Assembly: GCA_001799735.1 (NCBI GenBank)
Contig: MGUA01000007.1
Coordinates: 91,875 to 155,874 of the forward strand
Origin: Elusimicrobia bacterium GWB2_63_22
Lineage (GTDB): Bacteria > Elusimicrobiota > Elusimicrobia > Elusimicrobiales > UBA9959
DNA: 64,000 bases
Direction: 5' to 3'
Below, piece by piece: positions 25,645 through 34,299 of this stretch. Both the position numbers and the translations under genes were made by a program. The notes below the pieces were generated by a model. That model was not told the origin of the DNA, did no database searches, and worked only from the letters and a program-made list of their open reading frames with translations. Numbering within the stretch: position 1 is the first letter of the stretch; every line of letters begins with the position of its first letter.

Positions 25645-26040
25645 ATGAACCTTAAAATAATACCAGCGCGGACCGCCGACGATTGCGAAAAGGGTTACGA
25701 CAGGGAGCCATGGGCCAGGTTCGCGCGCCGCATTATCAGGAATCCCTTTGTTAAGGAGTTCCTGGCGCAGAGGGACGGGGGGAAATGCGCCTGGTGCGGA
25801 GAAACTATCGCTGACTCGCCGGGTGTGCACCACACCTCCTATGACCACTCCTGCACTTTTGCCGGGACCATCGAGGTAAGACAGCAGACAGTGCAGCGCC
25901 ACGCAAAAAAACGCCTGGCCCCGGACTGCCGGAGCTGCCGTGGCGATAACCAGGCGCGTTTCGACGCCTGCATGAGCAAGCTGGTCCCGGTGCACAGCCT
26001 GTGCAATAAAGAGATCTCAGACCGGCAGACGCGTCCTTAA
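25645..26040 (+). CDS. Small HNH-endonuclease-like protein
   Basis: 131 residues. Zinc pairs CAWC and CRSC frame a VHHTSYDHSC motif, and a second LVPVHSLCNKEI motif closes the domain, as in HNH nucleases where the His residues bind a divalent metal and the cysteines a zinc. The layout is plausible, but the final HNH helix is short. The ATG at 25645, just after the stop of the fusion gene, is chosen over an in-frame start 48 nt upstream inside that gene. No strong SD. Possibly cotranscribed with the CopZ/VF530 fusion. Confidence 0.55.
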   Translation: MNLKIIPARTADDCEKGYDREPWARFARRIIRNPFVKEFLAQRDGGKCAWCGETIADSPGVHHTSYDHSCTFAGTIEVRQQTVQRHAKKRLAPDCRSCRGDNQARFDACMSKLVPVHSLCNKEISDRQTRP

Positions 26041-26051
26041 GGGGAAACAAG

Positions 26052-26693
26052 ATGGGAATATTCTTCCGCCTGCTCTGGCTGCTGCCGGTCTCGCTAATAG
26101 TCGCCTATATAGGCGCAGGGTCCCTTATAAAATTTGTCCAGGAACTCCCGCATAGCTTGCATCCCGCGTGGATCCTGCCCCCGGCGGTAGCCGGACTTTC
26201 CGCGTACATGCTCTACAGGGCTTGGCGCGAAACCCGGCGCGCCTGGCGCGGGGAGATCGCTATCCCGGCAGGCCAGAGCTTTCTGCAGGCAGCCTTTGTC
26301 TACGGGGCCTTCGGCTTAATGGTCTTCGGAGTCCTCAGCATGTTGGCCCCCGTGGCGCGTGTCGGAGCACACGGCGCCACCATGGTCGACATTGCAAAGA
26401 TCCGGGAGGCGCTCGAGCAGCGCAAGCAGGAGGCCGGGGCCTATCCTGTAGAAAGGGGCGACCTGGAGCGGTTGACCTCGTCAGCGGCGCCGAAAGGGCT
26501 GTGGCATTCGTGGTTCGGCAAGTATCAGCATCCGAAAACGAAGGAAATAGCCTTTTACGACCAGCCCGCCGCCAGCGACAGCGGCAAATGGGCCTACATA
26601 AACAACCCGGCCAGTCCCGGGTTCGGGAGCTTCTACATAGACTGCACGCATGAGAACTGGGACGGCCACGGCGAAAGCTGGTCTTCTTACTAA
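26052..26693 (+). CDS. Membrane protein with pilin-like C-terminal domain
   Basis: 213 residues. Three hydrophobic segments (about 5-25, 37-55 and 76-98) are followed by an outer domain: IREALEQRKQEAGAYPVERGDLERL, then GKWAYINNPASPGFGSFYID and CTHENWDGHGESWSSY. This tail looks like the C-terminal half of type II secretion/type IV pilin-like proteins (helix, then a Trp/Tyr/Cys-rich loop), but the usual prepilin N-terminus is absent. SD AAGGGGA. Not a standard pilin; role unknown. Confidence 0.55.
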   Translation: MGIFFRLLWLLPVSLIVAYIGAGSLIKFVQELPHSLHPAWILPPAVAGLSAYMLYRAWRETRRAWRGEIAIPAGQSFLQAAFVYGAFGLMVFGVLSMLAPVARVGAHGATMVDIAKIREALEQRKQEAGAYPVERGDLERLTSSAAPKGLWHSWFGKYQHPKTKEIAFYDQPAASDSGKWAYINNPASPGFGSFYIDCTHENWDGHGESWSSY

Positions 26694-26740
26694 AGTGGAA
26701 GCTTGGGCGATACCTGCCCGGCTCCGGGATAGCGGAAAAT

Positions 26741-27562
26741 ATGGGTAAAAAAGATAAGAATAAAACCGTATTCCTGCATGATAAGGCTGAGATAGCCGCT
26801 TATCTGCGCAAGGACGCTCCGCTGAATATTTACAGTCTGGGCGACCTGGACGATTTCTTCTGGGAGCATACAAGTTGGCTGGCGCTGAAAAGCGCCGGCG
26901 AGATAAAGAGCCTGGCCCTGCTCTATACGGGCAGTTCGGTCCCAACCCTGCTGGCCCTGTGCGGCGCCGGCGGGCGCGCCCGGGCGCTGGAACTGATAGC
27001 CGCTTCGTCCCACTTGCTGCCTGAGAGTTTCTACGCGCATCTGTCGCCGGGTCTTGCGGGCGGCCTGGCCAAGACCTGCGCGCTTGAAAGCCACGGTCTG
27101 CACCATAAGATGGCCCTTGTCGATAAACAGCGCGCCCTGGCCGCCGACGCTTCCGGTACCGCGGCGCTTTGCGCGGGGGACTTGCCTGCCCTGCTGAAAT
27201 TTTACGCCAAGAGCTACCCCGGCAACTGGTTCGAGCCCCGCATGCTGGCTACGGGCATGTATTACGGCGTCTGGGAAAGCGGCAAGCTCGCCGCCGCCGC
27301 CGGGGTGCACGTATATTCCAGGAAATACAAAGCGGCCGCCCTGGGGAATATTACCGTGCGCCCCGACCTGCGCGGCAGAGGCCTGGGCAAAAAGGTCACC
27401 GCCCGCGTCTGCCGCGAGCTCCTTAAAAGAACGGAGCTGATAGGTTTGAACGTGGCCGCCGGGAACGCCTCCGCCATAGCCTGCTACCGCAGCCTCGGCT
27501 TCGAGAAAACTCACGCCTACGAAGAATACTACGCCAAGCGTAAGGTATGCAGGGGACGTTGA
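26741..27562 (+). CDS. GNAT family N-acetyltransferase
   Basis: 273 residues. An N-terminal half with LNIYSLGDLDDFFWEHTSW resembles GNATs with a duplicated or degenerate N-terminal domain. The C-terminal half carries the acetyl-CoA motif (NITVRPDLRGRGLGKKVTARV) and the NVAAGNASAIACYRSLGFE motif. Transfers an acetyl group; acceptor unknown. The last codons (AGG GGA CGT TGA) are part of a REP-like half element, which supplies the stop. Confidence 0.85.
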   Translation: MGKKDKNKTVFLHDKAEIAAYLRKDAPLNIYSLGDLDDFFWEHTSWLALKSAGEIKSLALLYTGSSVPTLLALCGAGGRARALELIAASSHLLPESFYAHLSPGLAGGLAKTCALESHGLHHKMALVDKQRALAADASGTAALCAGDLPALLKFYAKSYPGNWFEPRMLATGMYYGVWESGKLAAAAGVHVYSRKYKAAALGNITVRPDLRGRGLGKKVTARVCRELLKRTELIGLNVAAGNASAIACYRSLGFEKTHAYEEYYAKRKVCRGR

Positions 27563-27576
27563 TCCTTAATTCCTAA
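27551..27576 (+). repeat. Half copy of REP-like family 2
   Basis: AGGGGACGTTGATCCTTAAT and the next six bases match 23 of 26 positions of the arm at 61022-61047. Only one arm is found here. The GNAT stop codon lies inside it. Confidence 0.65.
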
Positions 27577-27577
27577 A

Positions 27578-27616
27578 ATAAAAAGAGCCCCGGGTTTAAT
27601 CCGGGGCTCTTTGGTT
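27578..27616. terminator. Bidirectional terminator between convergent genes
   Basis: GAGCCCCGG (27585-27593) pairs with CCGGGGCTC (27601-27609). T-rich DNA follows on the plus strand and an A-run precedes it, giving U-tracts in both directions for the GNAT gene and the convergent secreted-protein gene. Confidence 0.88.
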
Positions 27617-27626
27617 TAGCGGTGCG

Positions 27627-28559
27627 CTACTGCAGCACGCTGATGGTTTCCGTGCGGCCCTTTTCCAGGTAGTCGCCGGTGTGGACATCGCTTATCACCT
27701 TGAAGCCCCACTTCGCGAAATACTTCCTGGTCTTGGCGCGGTCCTCGCCGGCGTCCTTGTCGCCACCGAAATCCGCCGCCTTGAAGGTTATGACCGGCGC
27801 CGGCTTGTTCCAGTTGATCGGGAATTCGAAGAATTTCACGCCTTTGGAGGAGTCGAACATCCTGTCCTCCACCAGCTCCACGCCCACCTGTACCTTGGTG
27901 CCCCAGTAGGCTATGTCGCTCTTTTCACCGAGCTTCAGCGTGAACTCGCCGCTCAGCTGATCGTAGGAGAAGGACTGCAGCTCCAGGAAGGCCGCGTCGG
28001 GGGCCACCGGCTTCCTGCGCAGGGGCGTCAGCTCCAGCGCGAAGCCGTCGCGGTTGTCGGAAAGGAAGCGGACTTTTTCGTCGTAGACGAACGGGCTGTT
28101 TATGGAGTACGCCCCCTTCTTCTTTACAAAGTCGTAGCAGAGGGTGAAGACCTCGGCCTCGCCGTCCTTGAGCTCGCGGAAATGCAGCGTCACTTCGGCG
28201 CGGGCGTTGTGATAAGAAAGGGTTTGCCAGTGGCACTGCTCCACCCCGTAATTATTGGGGGCGCAAATTTCCTGGGAGTAAGAGCTGGAGAAATTGGCCC
28301 AAAGGAAACGCTCCGGGCCGTCCTTGTCTATCTGACGGATGTCGTAGCACTGCCTCTCAGGGTAAAACTTCGGCTGCTGGTTGATATAAGCCTTGGACGC
28401 CTCCGGAACGGAGACCTGTACGTATTTCTCCACCGCTTCTTTTACTGTTAGTTGTGCGCCGCCGCGGCCGTCGAAGTCGGCCGCATAGCCGGCCGCTGCC
28501 AGCGAAGCCAGTATGAAAACCGCCGCTGCCGCTGTCTCTATCGCATAACTCTTTTTCAT
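27627..28559 (-). CDS. Secreted protein of unknown family, sigma-54 promoter
   Basis: 310 residues. Signal peptide 1-26 (MKKSYAIETAA..., cleavage after GYA). The mature part has pairs of cysteines (RQCYDI, EICAPNNYGVEQCHW, LCYDF) and alternating beta-like stretches; no family recognised. The frame is open 159 nt upstream, but this ATG has the SD (AGGAG) and the signal peptide and lies about 30 nt below the expected start point of a sigma-54-type promoter, so it is chosen. Confidence 0.75.
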   Translation of the reverse strand: MKKSYAIETAAAAVFILASLAAAGYAADFDGRGGAQLTVKEAVEKYVQVSVPEASKAYINQQPKFYPERQCYDIRQIDKDGPERFLWANFSSSYSQEICAPNNYGVEQCHWQTLSYHNARAEVTLHFRELKDGEAEVFTLCYDFVKKKGAYSINSPFVYDEKVRFLSDNRDGFALELTPLRRKPVAPDAAFLELQSFSYDQLSGEFTLKLGEKSDIAYWGTKVQVGVELVEDRMFDSSKGVKFFEFPINWNKPAPVITFKAADFGGDKDAGEDRAKTRKYFAKWGFKVISDVHTGDYLEKGRTETISVLQ

Positions 28560-28601
28560 CGCTATTCTCCTGTAAGGGGTTTGTGCTGCGCTCAAAACAG
28601 A

Positions 28602-28617
28602 GCAATATTTGTGCCAG
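28602..28617 (-). promoter_or_regulatory. Sigma-54 (RpoN) type promoter
   Basis: Minus strand reads CTGGCACAAATATTGC: the -24 GG and -12 GC are exactly 10 nt apart, as in the TGGCAC-N5-TTGC consensus. It lies 43 nt upstream of the secreted-protein ATG. A second site with the same core precedes another secreted-protein gene at 34300-34315. Confidence 0.78.
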
Positions 28618-28715
28618 CGAGGATATAGCGGTAGAGCCTGGTATGTTAAGGTTGTGGAAAGAAAAACTTTTCGCTGGAAAATGTGTATTTTCAGGCGAGC
28701 AGGGGGAGGCAGCGT

Positions 28716-28746
28716 CACCCGGGGCTATGGCGCCGCGGCCCCGGTG
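28716..28746. other. GC-rich hairpin downstream of the kinase gene
   Basis: CACCCGGGGC pairs with GCCCCGGTG with one bulge. No U-tract is present on either strand. It may end the kinase transcript with other factors, or be chance in this GC-rich DNA. Otherwise the 218-nt gap 28560-28777 holds only the sigma-54 site. Confidence 0.3.
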
Positions 28747-28777
28747 AGGCAGCCCTCAGGGAGCGGGGTCCGCAGGG

Positions 28778-31297
28778 TCAAGGCCTGAATTTCAGGGTCA
28801 GCGCGAACTCTTTGCCGTAATGCATCGGGACGCGGAACTCGAGGAAACGCAGGCCGCCGCGACAATAGGTTTTGTCGGGCTCGGGCGCGCAGGAGACCAG
28901 CTCCGCCTTTTCGGGGATGACCGCCAGCCTGGCCCCGGAACCGAGACCGTGGAAGGTCTCCCGCAGCGCCAGCTCCACCGCGCCGCCGGGGCGGCGGATG
29001 AAGTTTTTTTCAGTGTCACCCTCGGCGGCTATCAGCTCGTAGTTCTTTTCCCGGAGGGTGTCCATTTTTATTTCGGTTTTCACCCCTTCGGGCGACTTGC
29101 GGTATTTCACCTTCAGTATCTCCCCGGAAGAATCGGAGAAGGAACTGAGGGGCATGAAATCCAGGGTCAGTTCGAGCGGCGCGTTGGGGGCTCGCATCCG
29201 GTCCGCTATCACGCCCTTGCAGTAGAGCATGCGCGGTTCCCCGGAAGCGGGCCAGAAGAAAACCTTGGTGTTGTTGGTCATGCCGCCCGCCACCACCGGG
29301 GAGGTAGCCAGGGTAAAAAGGTTCCCTCTTTCCAACCTGACGGCCGCGGCCAGCACTTCCGGCGGCAGTTCCTCGAAACTCTCCGCCGGAATATCCATCT
29401 CGCCGATCAGCGCGGCGGTCTCCTGCGTGGTCCTGAACACGCTCTCCGGGGCGAGGCTCCTGGCTATCTCCAGGTTCTTCAGCGCGCGCGCTTTATCTCC
29501 CGCCCTCTCGTAGAGGTAGTAGAGTCCCTTATAGAACGACGGCTTCGTCTCGTCGGGCATTAGGCCTATGGCCTTGCGCAGCTCTCCGGCGGCCTCGCGG
29601 GGCCTGTCATCCATCGACAGCGCCCAGGCCTTGAAGATGGCCAAGATGTCGTTGCCGGGGCTTACTTTCTCCGCGGCGGAGATCTCCTTGAGGGCCTCGC
29701 CCGGCCTGGCGCTCCTGATAAGCTTTTCTATGATAGAAATCCTGAGCGCCACGATGTCAGGACGCCGCGCTATCAGCTTCTTGAGTTCAGCGTTATCCTT
29801 GTCCCTCCCGTCTTCCAGGTCTAACATCGAGATGAAGATATCGTATCCTTCTACCAATTTACCGGCCCGGGCGGCGTACTCCATGGCGCGCGGCCTGTCG
29901 CCGGAGAACAGCAACATACGGGACGTCAGGATATGCAGGTACGGGTTCTTGTCCGCCTCCAGGCACGCCACCATCCGCTCCAGCCAGTCTTTCTCGCCGC
30001 GGACCTTGCCGAGCAGGGCCCTGGCCCTGGCGGCGGCGGCCCCGCCGCCCTCGCCCAGCCGCTTGAGCAGCGGCAGTCTCTCCCGCAGGACCTTGTCGGC
30101 CCAGAGGATGTGGGAGTTCAGGATAAGCGCCATCGTGTAGAGGTCCACGTTCTGCGGGTCCAGCTTCAGCCCGCGCCTCACCTGCTCTATCGCCTCGGAG
30201 ATATTGATCTCCAGGTAAAGCTTCAGGGCCTTGTCCAGCAGCCGCCTGGCCACGGCCTTATCTTCAGGGGGCACCGGCGGCAGCGCCTGGGCCTCTCTCT
30301 CCGGCGCCTCGCCGACCATCTTCCTCAGGCCGTCCAGCACCCGGGCCCCGAGGCCGCCTTTGAGATTGAGGCGCACCGCGTCGGCGAACTCGCGCGCGTC
30401 GCGGAACCGGCCGCGCGGCTCCCGGGCCAGGGCCTTCAGCAGTATCCCTTCCAGCTGGGGCTGCACTTTGGGATTCAGCGACGAAGGCCGCCTTATCTCT
30501 TTTTTAAGCACGGAATTTATGAACGCGGCGGTATTGCCGGCGGCCGCGTCCCTGCCGAAGGGATGCTCCCCGGTCAGCAGTTCGTAGAAGACCAGCGCCA
30601 GCGAGTACAGGTCGCTCTTCGCGGTGGCCTTCTCCCCGGAGAAAAGCTCCGGCGCCGCGTACTTCAGCGTGCCGATAAAATGGCTGGTCTCGGTCAGGCT
30701 CTCGGAGTCCATCACCTTGGCCAGGCCGAAGTCGGCCAGCTTAACGCCGTTCCTGGACAGCAGCAGGTTGGAGGGTTTTATGTCGCGGTGCAGCACGCCG
30801 CCGGAATGCGCTTCGTAGAGGGCGTCGGCGGCGTTGGCCATCAGCAGGGCGGCCCGGCCGGCGTAGTCCTCCTCCTCAAGCGGGCACTTGAGGAACTTGC
30901 GCAGGAAATAGGGGGTGTCGTCATCGGGCGCGGCCTCTTCGGCGTAGCCGAAATTCCTGAGCTCCTCCGGGTCGGTGTTGCGAACGGCCCGCAGGCGCTC
31001 GAGGAAATCGTGCAGGGACCTGCCCTCCACGTATTCCATCACGAAGTAGGGCAGCCCGCTGTGCTCTCCGAAAGAATGCACCTTCACGATGCCGGGGTGG
31101 CTGAGCATGGCCATGGCCGACGCTTCCTTGAGGAAGCGCCTCTTGCCCATGGCGCTCGCGGCCTCGGGCAGGACCATCTTTACCGCGACCTTGCGCTCGA
31201 GCGCCGGGTCGTAGGCCTCGTAGACCACGCCCATGCCACCCCGGCCCAGCTCGCGCAGGACTTCGAGGCCGTTTATCTCTTTTGGTTCTCCCGTCAT
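28778..31297 (-). CDS. Serine/threonine protein kinase with TPR-like region
   Basis: 839 residues. Residues 10-310 are a Hanks-type kinase domain: glycine loop GRGGMGVVYEA (18-28), catalytic Lys40, HRDIKPSN with Asp172, DFG (189-191), then the APE-like APELF and DLYSLALVFYELLTGEHPFG. A 40-residue insert (about 100-145) lies before the catalytic loop. Residues about 350-640 are helical TPR-like repeats (e.g. KAWALSMDDRPREAAGELRKA), and the last 200 residues are a beta-rich domain of unknown type. No membrane segment. A cytoplasmic signalling kinase; substrates unknown. Confidence 0.92.
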   Translation of the reverse strand: MTGEPKEINGLEVLRELGRGGMGVVYEAYDPALERKVAVKMVLPEAASAMGKRRFLKEASAMAMLSHPGIVKVHSFGEHSGLPYFVMEYVEGRSLHDFLERLRAVRNTDPEELRNFGYAEEAAPDDDTPYFLRKFLKCPLEEEDYAGRAALLMANAADALYEAHSGGVLHRDIKPSNLLLSRNGVKLADFGLAKVMDSESLTETSHFIGTLKYAAPELFSGEKATAKSDLYSLALVFYELLTGEHPFGRDAAAGNTAAFINSVLKKEIRRPSSLNPKVQPQLEGILLKALAREPRGRFRDAREFADAVRLNLKGGLGARVLDGLRKMVGEAPEREAQALPPVPPEDKAVARRLLDKALKLYLEINISEAIEQVRRGLKLDPQNVDLYTMALILNSHILWADKVLRERLPLLKRLGEGGGAAAARARALLGKVRGEKDWLERMVACLEADKNPYLHILTSRMLLFSGDRPRAMEYAARAGKLVEGYDIFISMLDLEDGRDKDNAELKKLIARRPDIVALRISIIEKLIRSARPGEALKEISAAEKVSPGNDILAIFKAWALSMDDRPREAAGELRKAIGLMPDETKPSFYKGLYYLYERAGDKARALKNLEIARSLAPESVFRTTQETAALIGEMDIPAESFEELPPEVLAAAVRLERGNLFTLATSPVVAGGMTNNTKVFFWPASGEPRMLYCKGVIADRMRAPNAPLELTLDFMPLSSFSDSSGEILKVKYRKSPEGVKTEIKMDTLREKNYELIAAEGDTEKNFIRRPGGAVELALRETFHGLGSGARLAVIPEKAELVSCAPEPDKTYCRGGLRFLEFRVPMHYGKEFALTLKFRP

Positions 31298-31357
31298 ATC
31301 CTTTCTAGATTATCCCAAAATAAGCGCGTTAATACACGGTTCAGGGGACCCCGGAAT

Positions 31358-31391
31358 AACAGAACCGCCGGGTTTTCCCGGCGGTTCTGTT
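31358..31391. terminator. Terminator hairpin between zinc-ribbon and kinase genes
   Basis: A 15-bp perfect stem (31358-31372 with 31377-31391) and TTTT loop lie 23 nt past the minus-strand zinc-ribbon stop. Only short T stretches flank it, so the U-tract is weak on the minus strand. Confidence 0.75.
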
Positions 31392-31413
31392 TCGTTTGCA
31401 GCTGACAGTTAAA

Positions 31414-32016
31414 CTAGCTCCAGCGGTCTTCTTTGCCCCAGTTCAGGGCTAAAATGCCGCCGGCGAAAAGCAGGACGCTGACCACGGCCACGCCCATGGA
31501 CGGCGCGCGGGACACGGCCTCCGCGGGGCTGAAGTAAAGATACATTTCATAGCTCACGCCGATAAGCCCGGCTACCGCGCCGACGGCGGCGGCAAGCTTT
31601 ACCATGAGAAGTTTAGTGTCCCGCGCCGGCGGCGCGGCCGGGGCCGGAGCGGGCCTGTCCACCTTCACCCCGGACTCTCCGCCGGCAAGGCCGAGCAGTT
31701 TCTTCACGAGGGCCAGTTCTTGCGCGTCCAGCCAGACGCCCCCGCAGGTCTCGCATTTATCCACCAGCAGGAGCGGGTTTACCAGGCCCCCGCGGGACAT
31801 TTTCACCTTGCAGGAGGGGCAGTTATGGCCTTCGGGCTTGGGATTTATGAGTTGAAGGTCCGCCTGGGCGCTCCCCTGCGATTGCTTGAGCAGGGCTTCC
31901 AGTTCGCCCTTCTCGAACCAGATCCCGGAGCAGCCCGGGCAGACGTCCAGCGGGATATTCCCCAGCGCGGGGGTTTCAACTAAAACTTCGGAAGGACATT
32001 TGGGGCAATTGATCAT
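31414..32016 (-). CDS. Zinc-ribbon (zf-TFIIB-like) membrane protein
   Basis: 200 residues. Two TFIIB-type zinc ribbons in tandem: CPKC...CPGCSGIWFEKGELEAL (about 4-42) and CPSC...CETCGGVWLDAQELALV (about 65-105). A Pro/Ala linker follows, then two transmembrane helices (about 136-155 and 175-193). The ribbons face the cytoplasm if the first helix goes outward. Such proteins are common but have no known function. Confidence 0.85.
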   Translation of the reverse strand: MINCPKCPSEVLVETPALGNIPLDVCPGCSGIWFEKGELEALLKQSQGSAQADLQLINPKPEGHNCPSCKVKMSRGGLVNPLLLVDKCETCGGVWLDAQELALVKKLLGLAGGESGVKVDRPAPAPAAPPARDTKLLMVKLAAAVGAVAGLIGVSYEMYLYFSPAEAVSRAPSMGVAVVSVLLFAGGILALNWGKEDRWS

Positions 32017-32213
32017 AAGGTTAACGCCGATCTCCTCTTGGTATTTCCGGCCACGGCCAGACCGCCGAAGCCCGACCGCTATATTCTAACTTTTAATCTC
32101 CGCCGCATGTCCACTATCGCGAAAGCGCGGCCGGTTTTTGATATTATAAATAAAACGCGCGCCGTTACGCCGAAAATTAAAAAAACGCGCCGAGGGAAGG
32201 AAAGGGCCGCAGG

Positions 32214-33314
32214 GTGCCTGTCAGTCTACGTATGTTCGAGCGCGCTAAAGATTTTTACAACAAGCACGAACCGGCCTGCACGGCGGGCTTTTTCGTCGCC
32301 GGCTTCCTGTTCGACGTCCTCGCCGTGGGGCGCATAGACAAGCTGCACAACATCATCCACCAGGCGACCTACCTTACACTGTGCGCCTGGCTGACCGGGC
32401 TGGAGCTGCGCGAGACCTACGGCGGCTTTGTCCCGCCCGAGCGCCTGAAGACGGCCTGGCGCTACCATGCCGGCGCCACGCATTTCATGCTCGGCACCCT
32501 GCTGAATATTTACACCCTTTTCTATTTCAAGAGCGCTTCGCTGGGCACCTCGCTGCTGTTCCTGGCGGGCCTGACCGCCCTGATCGCCGTGAACGAGCTG
32601 AAGCCTTTCAGGAACTCGGGCACCCTGCTGCGGATGAGCCTGTTCAGCCTTTGCTTGGTGTCCTATTTTACCTACCTCGTGCCCACTTTGATGGGCCGCA
32701 TCGGCGCCCTGCCTTTCCTGGGCTCCATGATCGGCGCTTCGGCCTGCGCCGCCCTCCTGGCCTGGCGGCTTAAAGCGCGCCTGCCGGAACAGGCGCTGGC
32801 GGTGCACAGGCATACGGTCTATCCCTTCGTTGCCGTAGCCGCCATGTTCACCATCCTCTATTTCGCAAAAGTAATCCCGCCCGTGCCGCTGTCCATCTCC
32901 GAGCTGGGCGTCTACCACGGCGTCAGCCGCAAGGAGAACGGTTTTGAGCTGGTCTCCATGCGGCCCCGCTGGAAGTTCTGGCAGCGCGGCGACCAGACCT
33001 TCCTGGCGCGGCCCGGCGACACCCTCTATTGCTGGGCCGCGGTTTTTGCGCCGACCAATTTCCGGGAGCGCCTCGCCGTGCGCTGGCGGTACCGCGGCCC
33101 GGACGGCTGGAGCGAGTCCGACACTATCCCCATGCCCATAGCGGGCGGTCGCGACGGCGGCTGGCGGGGGTTCACGTCCAAGGCTAACTACAAGCCCGGC
33201 CGCTGGCGGGTGGAGATAATAACTTCGGATGGCAGGGAGCTCGGGCGCATAGACATAACGGTCAAGTCCGACGAGTCTACGGACCAGCGCGAACAGCGCA
33301 TCCTTTTGCGCTGA
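32214..33314 (+). CDS. Membrane protein with C-terminal DUF2914 domain
   Basis: 366 residues. Seven or so transmembrane helices fill residues 18-230, then a soluble DUF2914 domain: SELGVYHGVSRKENGFEL, LYCWAAVFAP, AVRWRYRGPDGW, GGRDGGWRGFTSKANYKPGRWRVEIITSDGREL. DUF2914 has no known activity. The GTG start has an SD-like GGAAGGAAAGG; the ATG 18 nt later is a possible alternative. The 197-nt gap upstream (32017-32213) is AT-richer and holds no recognised gene. Confidence 0.82.
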   Translation: MPVSLRMFERAKDFYNKHEPACTAGFFVAGFLFDVLAVGRIDKLHNIIHQATYLTLCAWLTGLELRETYGGFVPPERLKTAWRYHAGATHFMLGTLLNIYTLFYFKSASLGTSLLFLAGLTALIAVNELKPFRNSGTLLRMSLFSLCLVSYFTYLVPTLMGRIGALPFLGSMIGASACAALLAWRLKARLPEQALAVHRHTVYPFVAVAAMFTILYFAKVIPPVPLSISELGVYHGVSRKENGFELVSMRPRWKFWQRGDQTFLARPGDTLYCWAAVFAPTNFRERLAVRWRYRGPDGWSESDTIPMPIAGGRDGGWRGFTSKANYKPGRWRVEIITSDGRELGRIDITVKSDESTDQREQRILLR

Positions 33315-33323
33315 AGCGGCGGT

Positions 33324-34265
33324 TTACTCCGCGTCTACCACTTCGCACCTGCCGGTATTGTGGCTTTTTTTGTAGCAGGTCGCTTTGCAGTAGCAAATGT
33401 CGGGTTCGAGATTCGGGTACAGCACCTCGCATTTATACCAATTGCAGGTATAGGTGACCTCCACCTCGCAGACGCGGACCTTGCCGAAAGAAACAGCTCC
33501 CTGGCGGTATTCTATGTCGGAAGTGACATAGGGCACGTTGGTGGTGGAGCAGGAAGTCCAGCCGTAGTTGGGGCCGTCCATGCCGGGTCGGCCCCCGAAA
33601 GCCACAGTGCGCACCAGGCCGGATCCCGCGTCGCGCAGCAGCGCCAGGTAAAGCGCCGTCATTATGGCCGATAATTTAGGGTCCGCAGATACGCCGCTGA
33701 CCGAGTGCCGGCCGAAGGTCAGCCCCCCGGCGCCGGTAGCCAGTCTAAACCCTTCCTCCCCGCCGGGCCCGGAAACGAGAGCTAGCTCTCGGGGGGCGGT
33801 CCCGGCGGGCCCGTCATGAACTCTGCCGGTAAAGCTGTACTGCGGGCCGTTTCTTTCCAGCGTGAGCGACGTATTGCCGGAAGTAGAAGTATAGGTGAAG
33901 CGGAGGCCGCGCAGGGCCGTTATCTTTCCGGTTTCAGCCGCGCCCCCTGCCGCTATCCGGGCGGTCATGTCGTCCCCGGACCCGTAGACGGATACTGTGT
34001 CTCCGGAGTTGGTGTCTAAAGCTGTCATTGAGTTCTCAATGCGGAAATCGGCGCGTATGCGGAAGTTGACCGGAATTTTTACCGCGTCCTTTTCCGCCGC
34101 CAGGCCGCGGACCGGGGCCGCGGGGGGAGTAAATTCCTCCAGGGCCTGTAAAAATCCCTTTCCGCCGCCGAAAGTTTCGCCGAAGGCTCCTCCCGATTGC
34201 TGCGCTGTCGCCGAACCGGCCAGCGCCAGGACGATAACCGCTGTATGTATGGCGAAATTTTTCAT
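33324..34265 (-). CDS. Secreted Cys-rich-tail protein of unknown family, sigma-54 promoter
   Basis: 313 residues from the ATG at 34265, which has the SD (AGGGAGA) and a clean signal peptide (MKNFAIHTAVIVLALAGSATA). An upstream in-frame ATG (8 codons) is rejected because it lies at or before the expected start of the sigma-54 transcript. The middle has beta-rich stretches; the last 80 residues carry about nine cysteines (CEVEVTYTCNWYKCEVLY, CYCKATCYKK), suggesting a disulfide-bonded extracellular domain. No family recognised. Confidence 0.72.
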   Translation of the reverse strand: MKNFAIHTAVIVLALAGSATAQQSGGAFGETFGGGKGFLQALEEFTPPAAPVRGLAAEKDAVKIPVNFRIRADFRIENSMTALDTNSGDTVSVYGSGDDMTARIAAGGAAETGKITALRGLRFTYTSTSGNTSLTLERNGPQYSFTGRVHDGPAGTAPRELALVSGPGGEEGFRLATGAGGLTFGRHSVSGVSADPKLSAIMTALYLALLRDAGSGLVRTVAFGGRPGMDGPNYGWTSCSTTNVPYVTSDIEYRQGAVSFGKVRVCEVEVTYTCNWYKCEVLYPNLEPDICYCKATCYKKSHNTGRCEVVDAE

Positions 34266-34299
34266 GTGTTTCTCCCTAAAATACCGCACAAAACACAGA

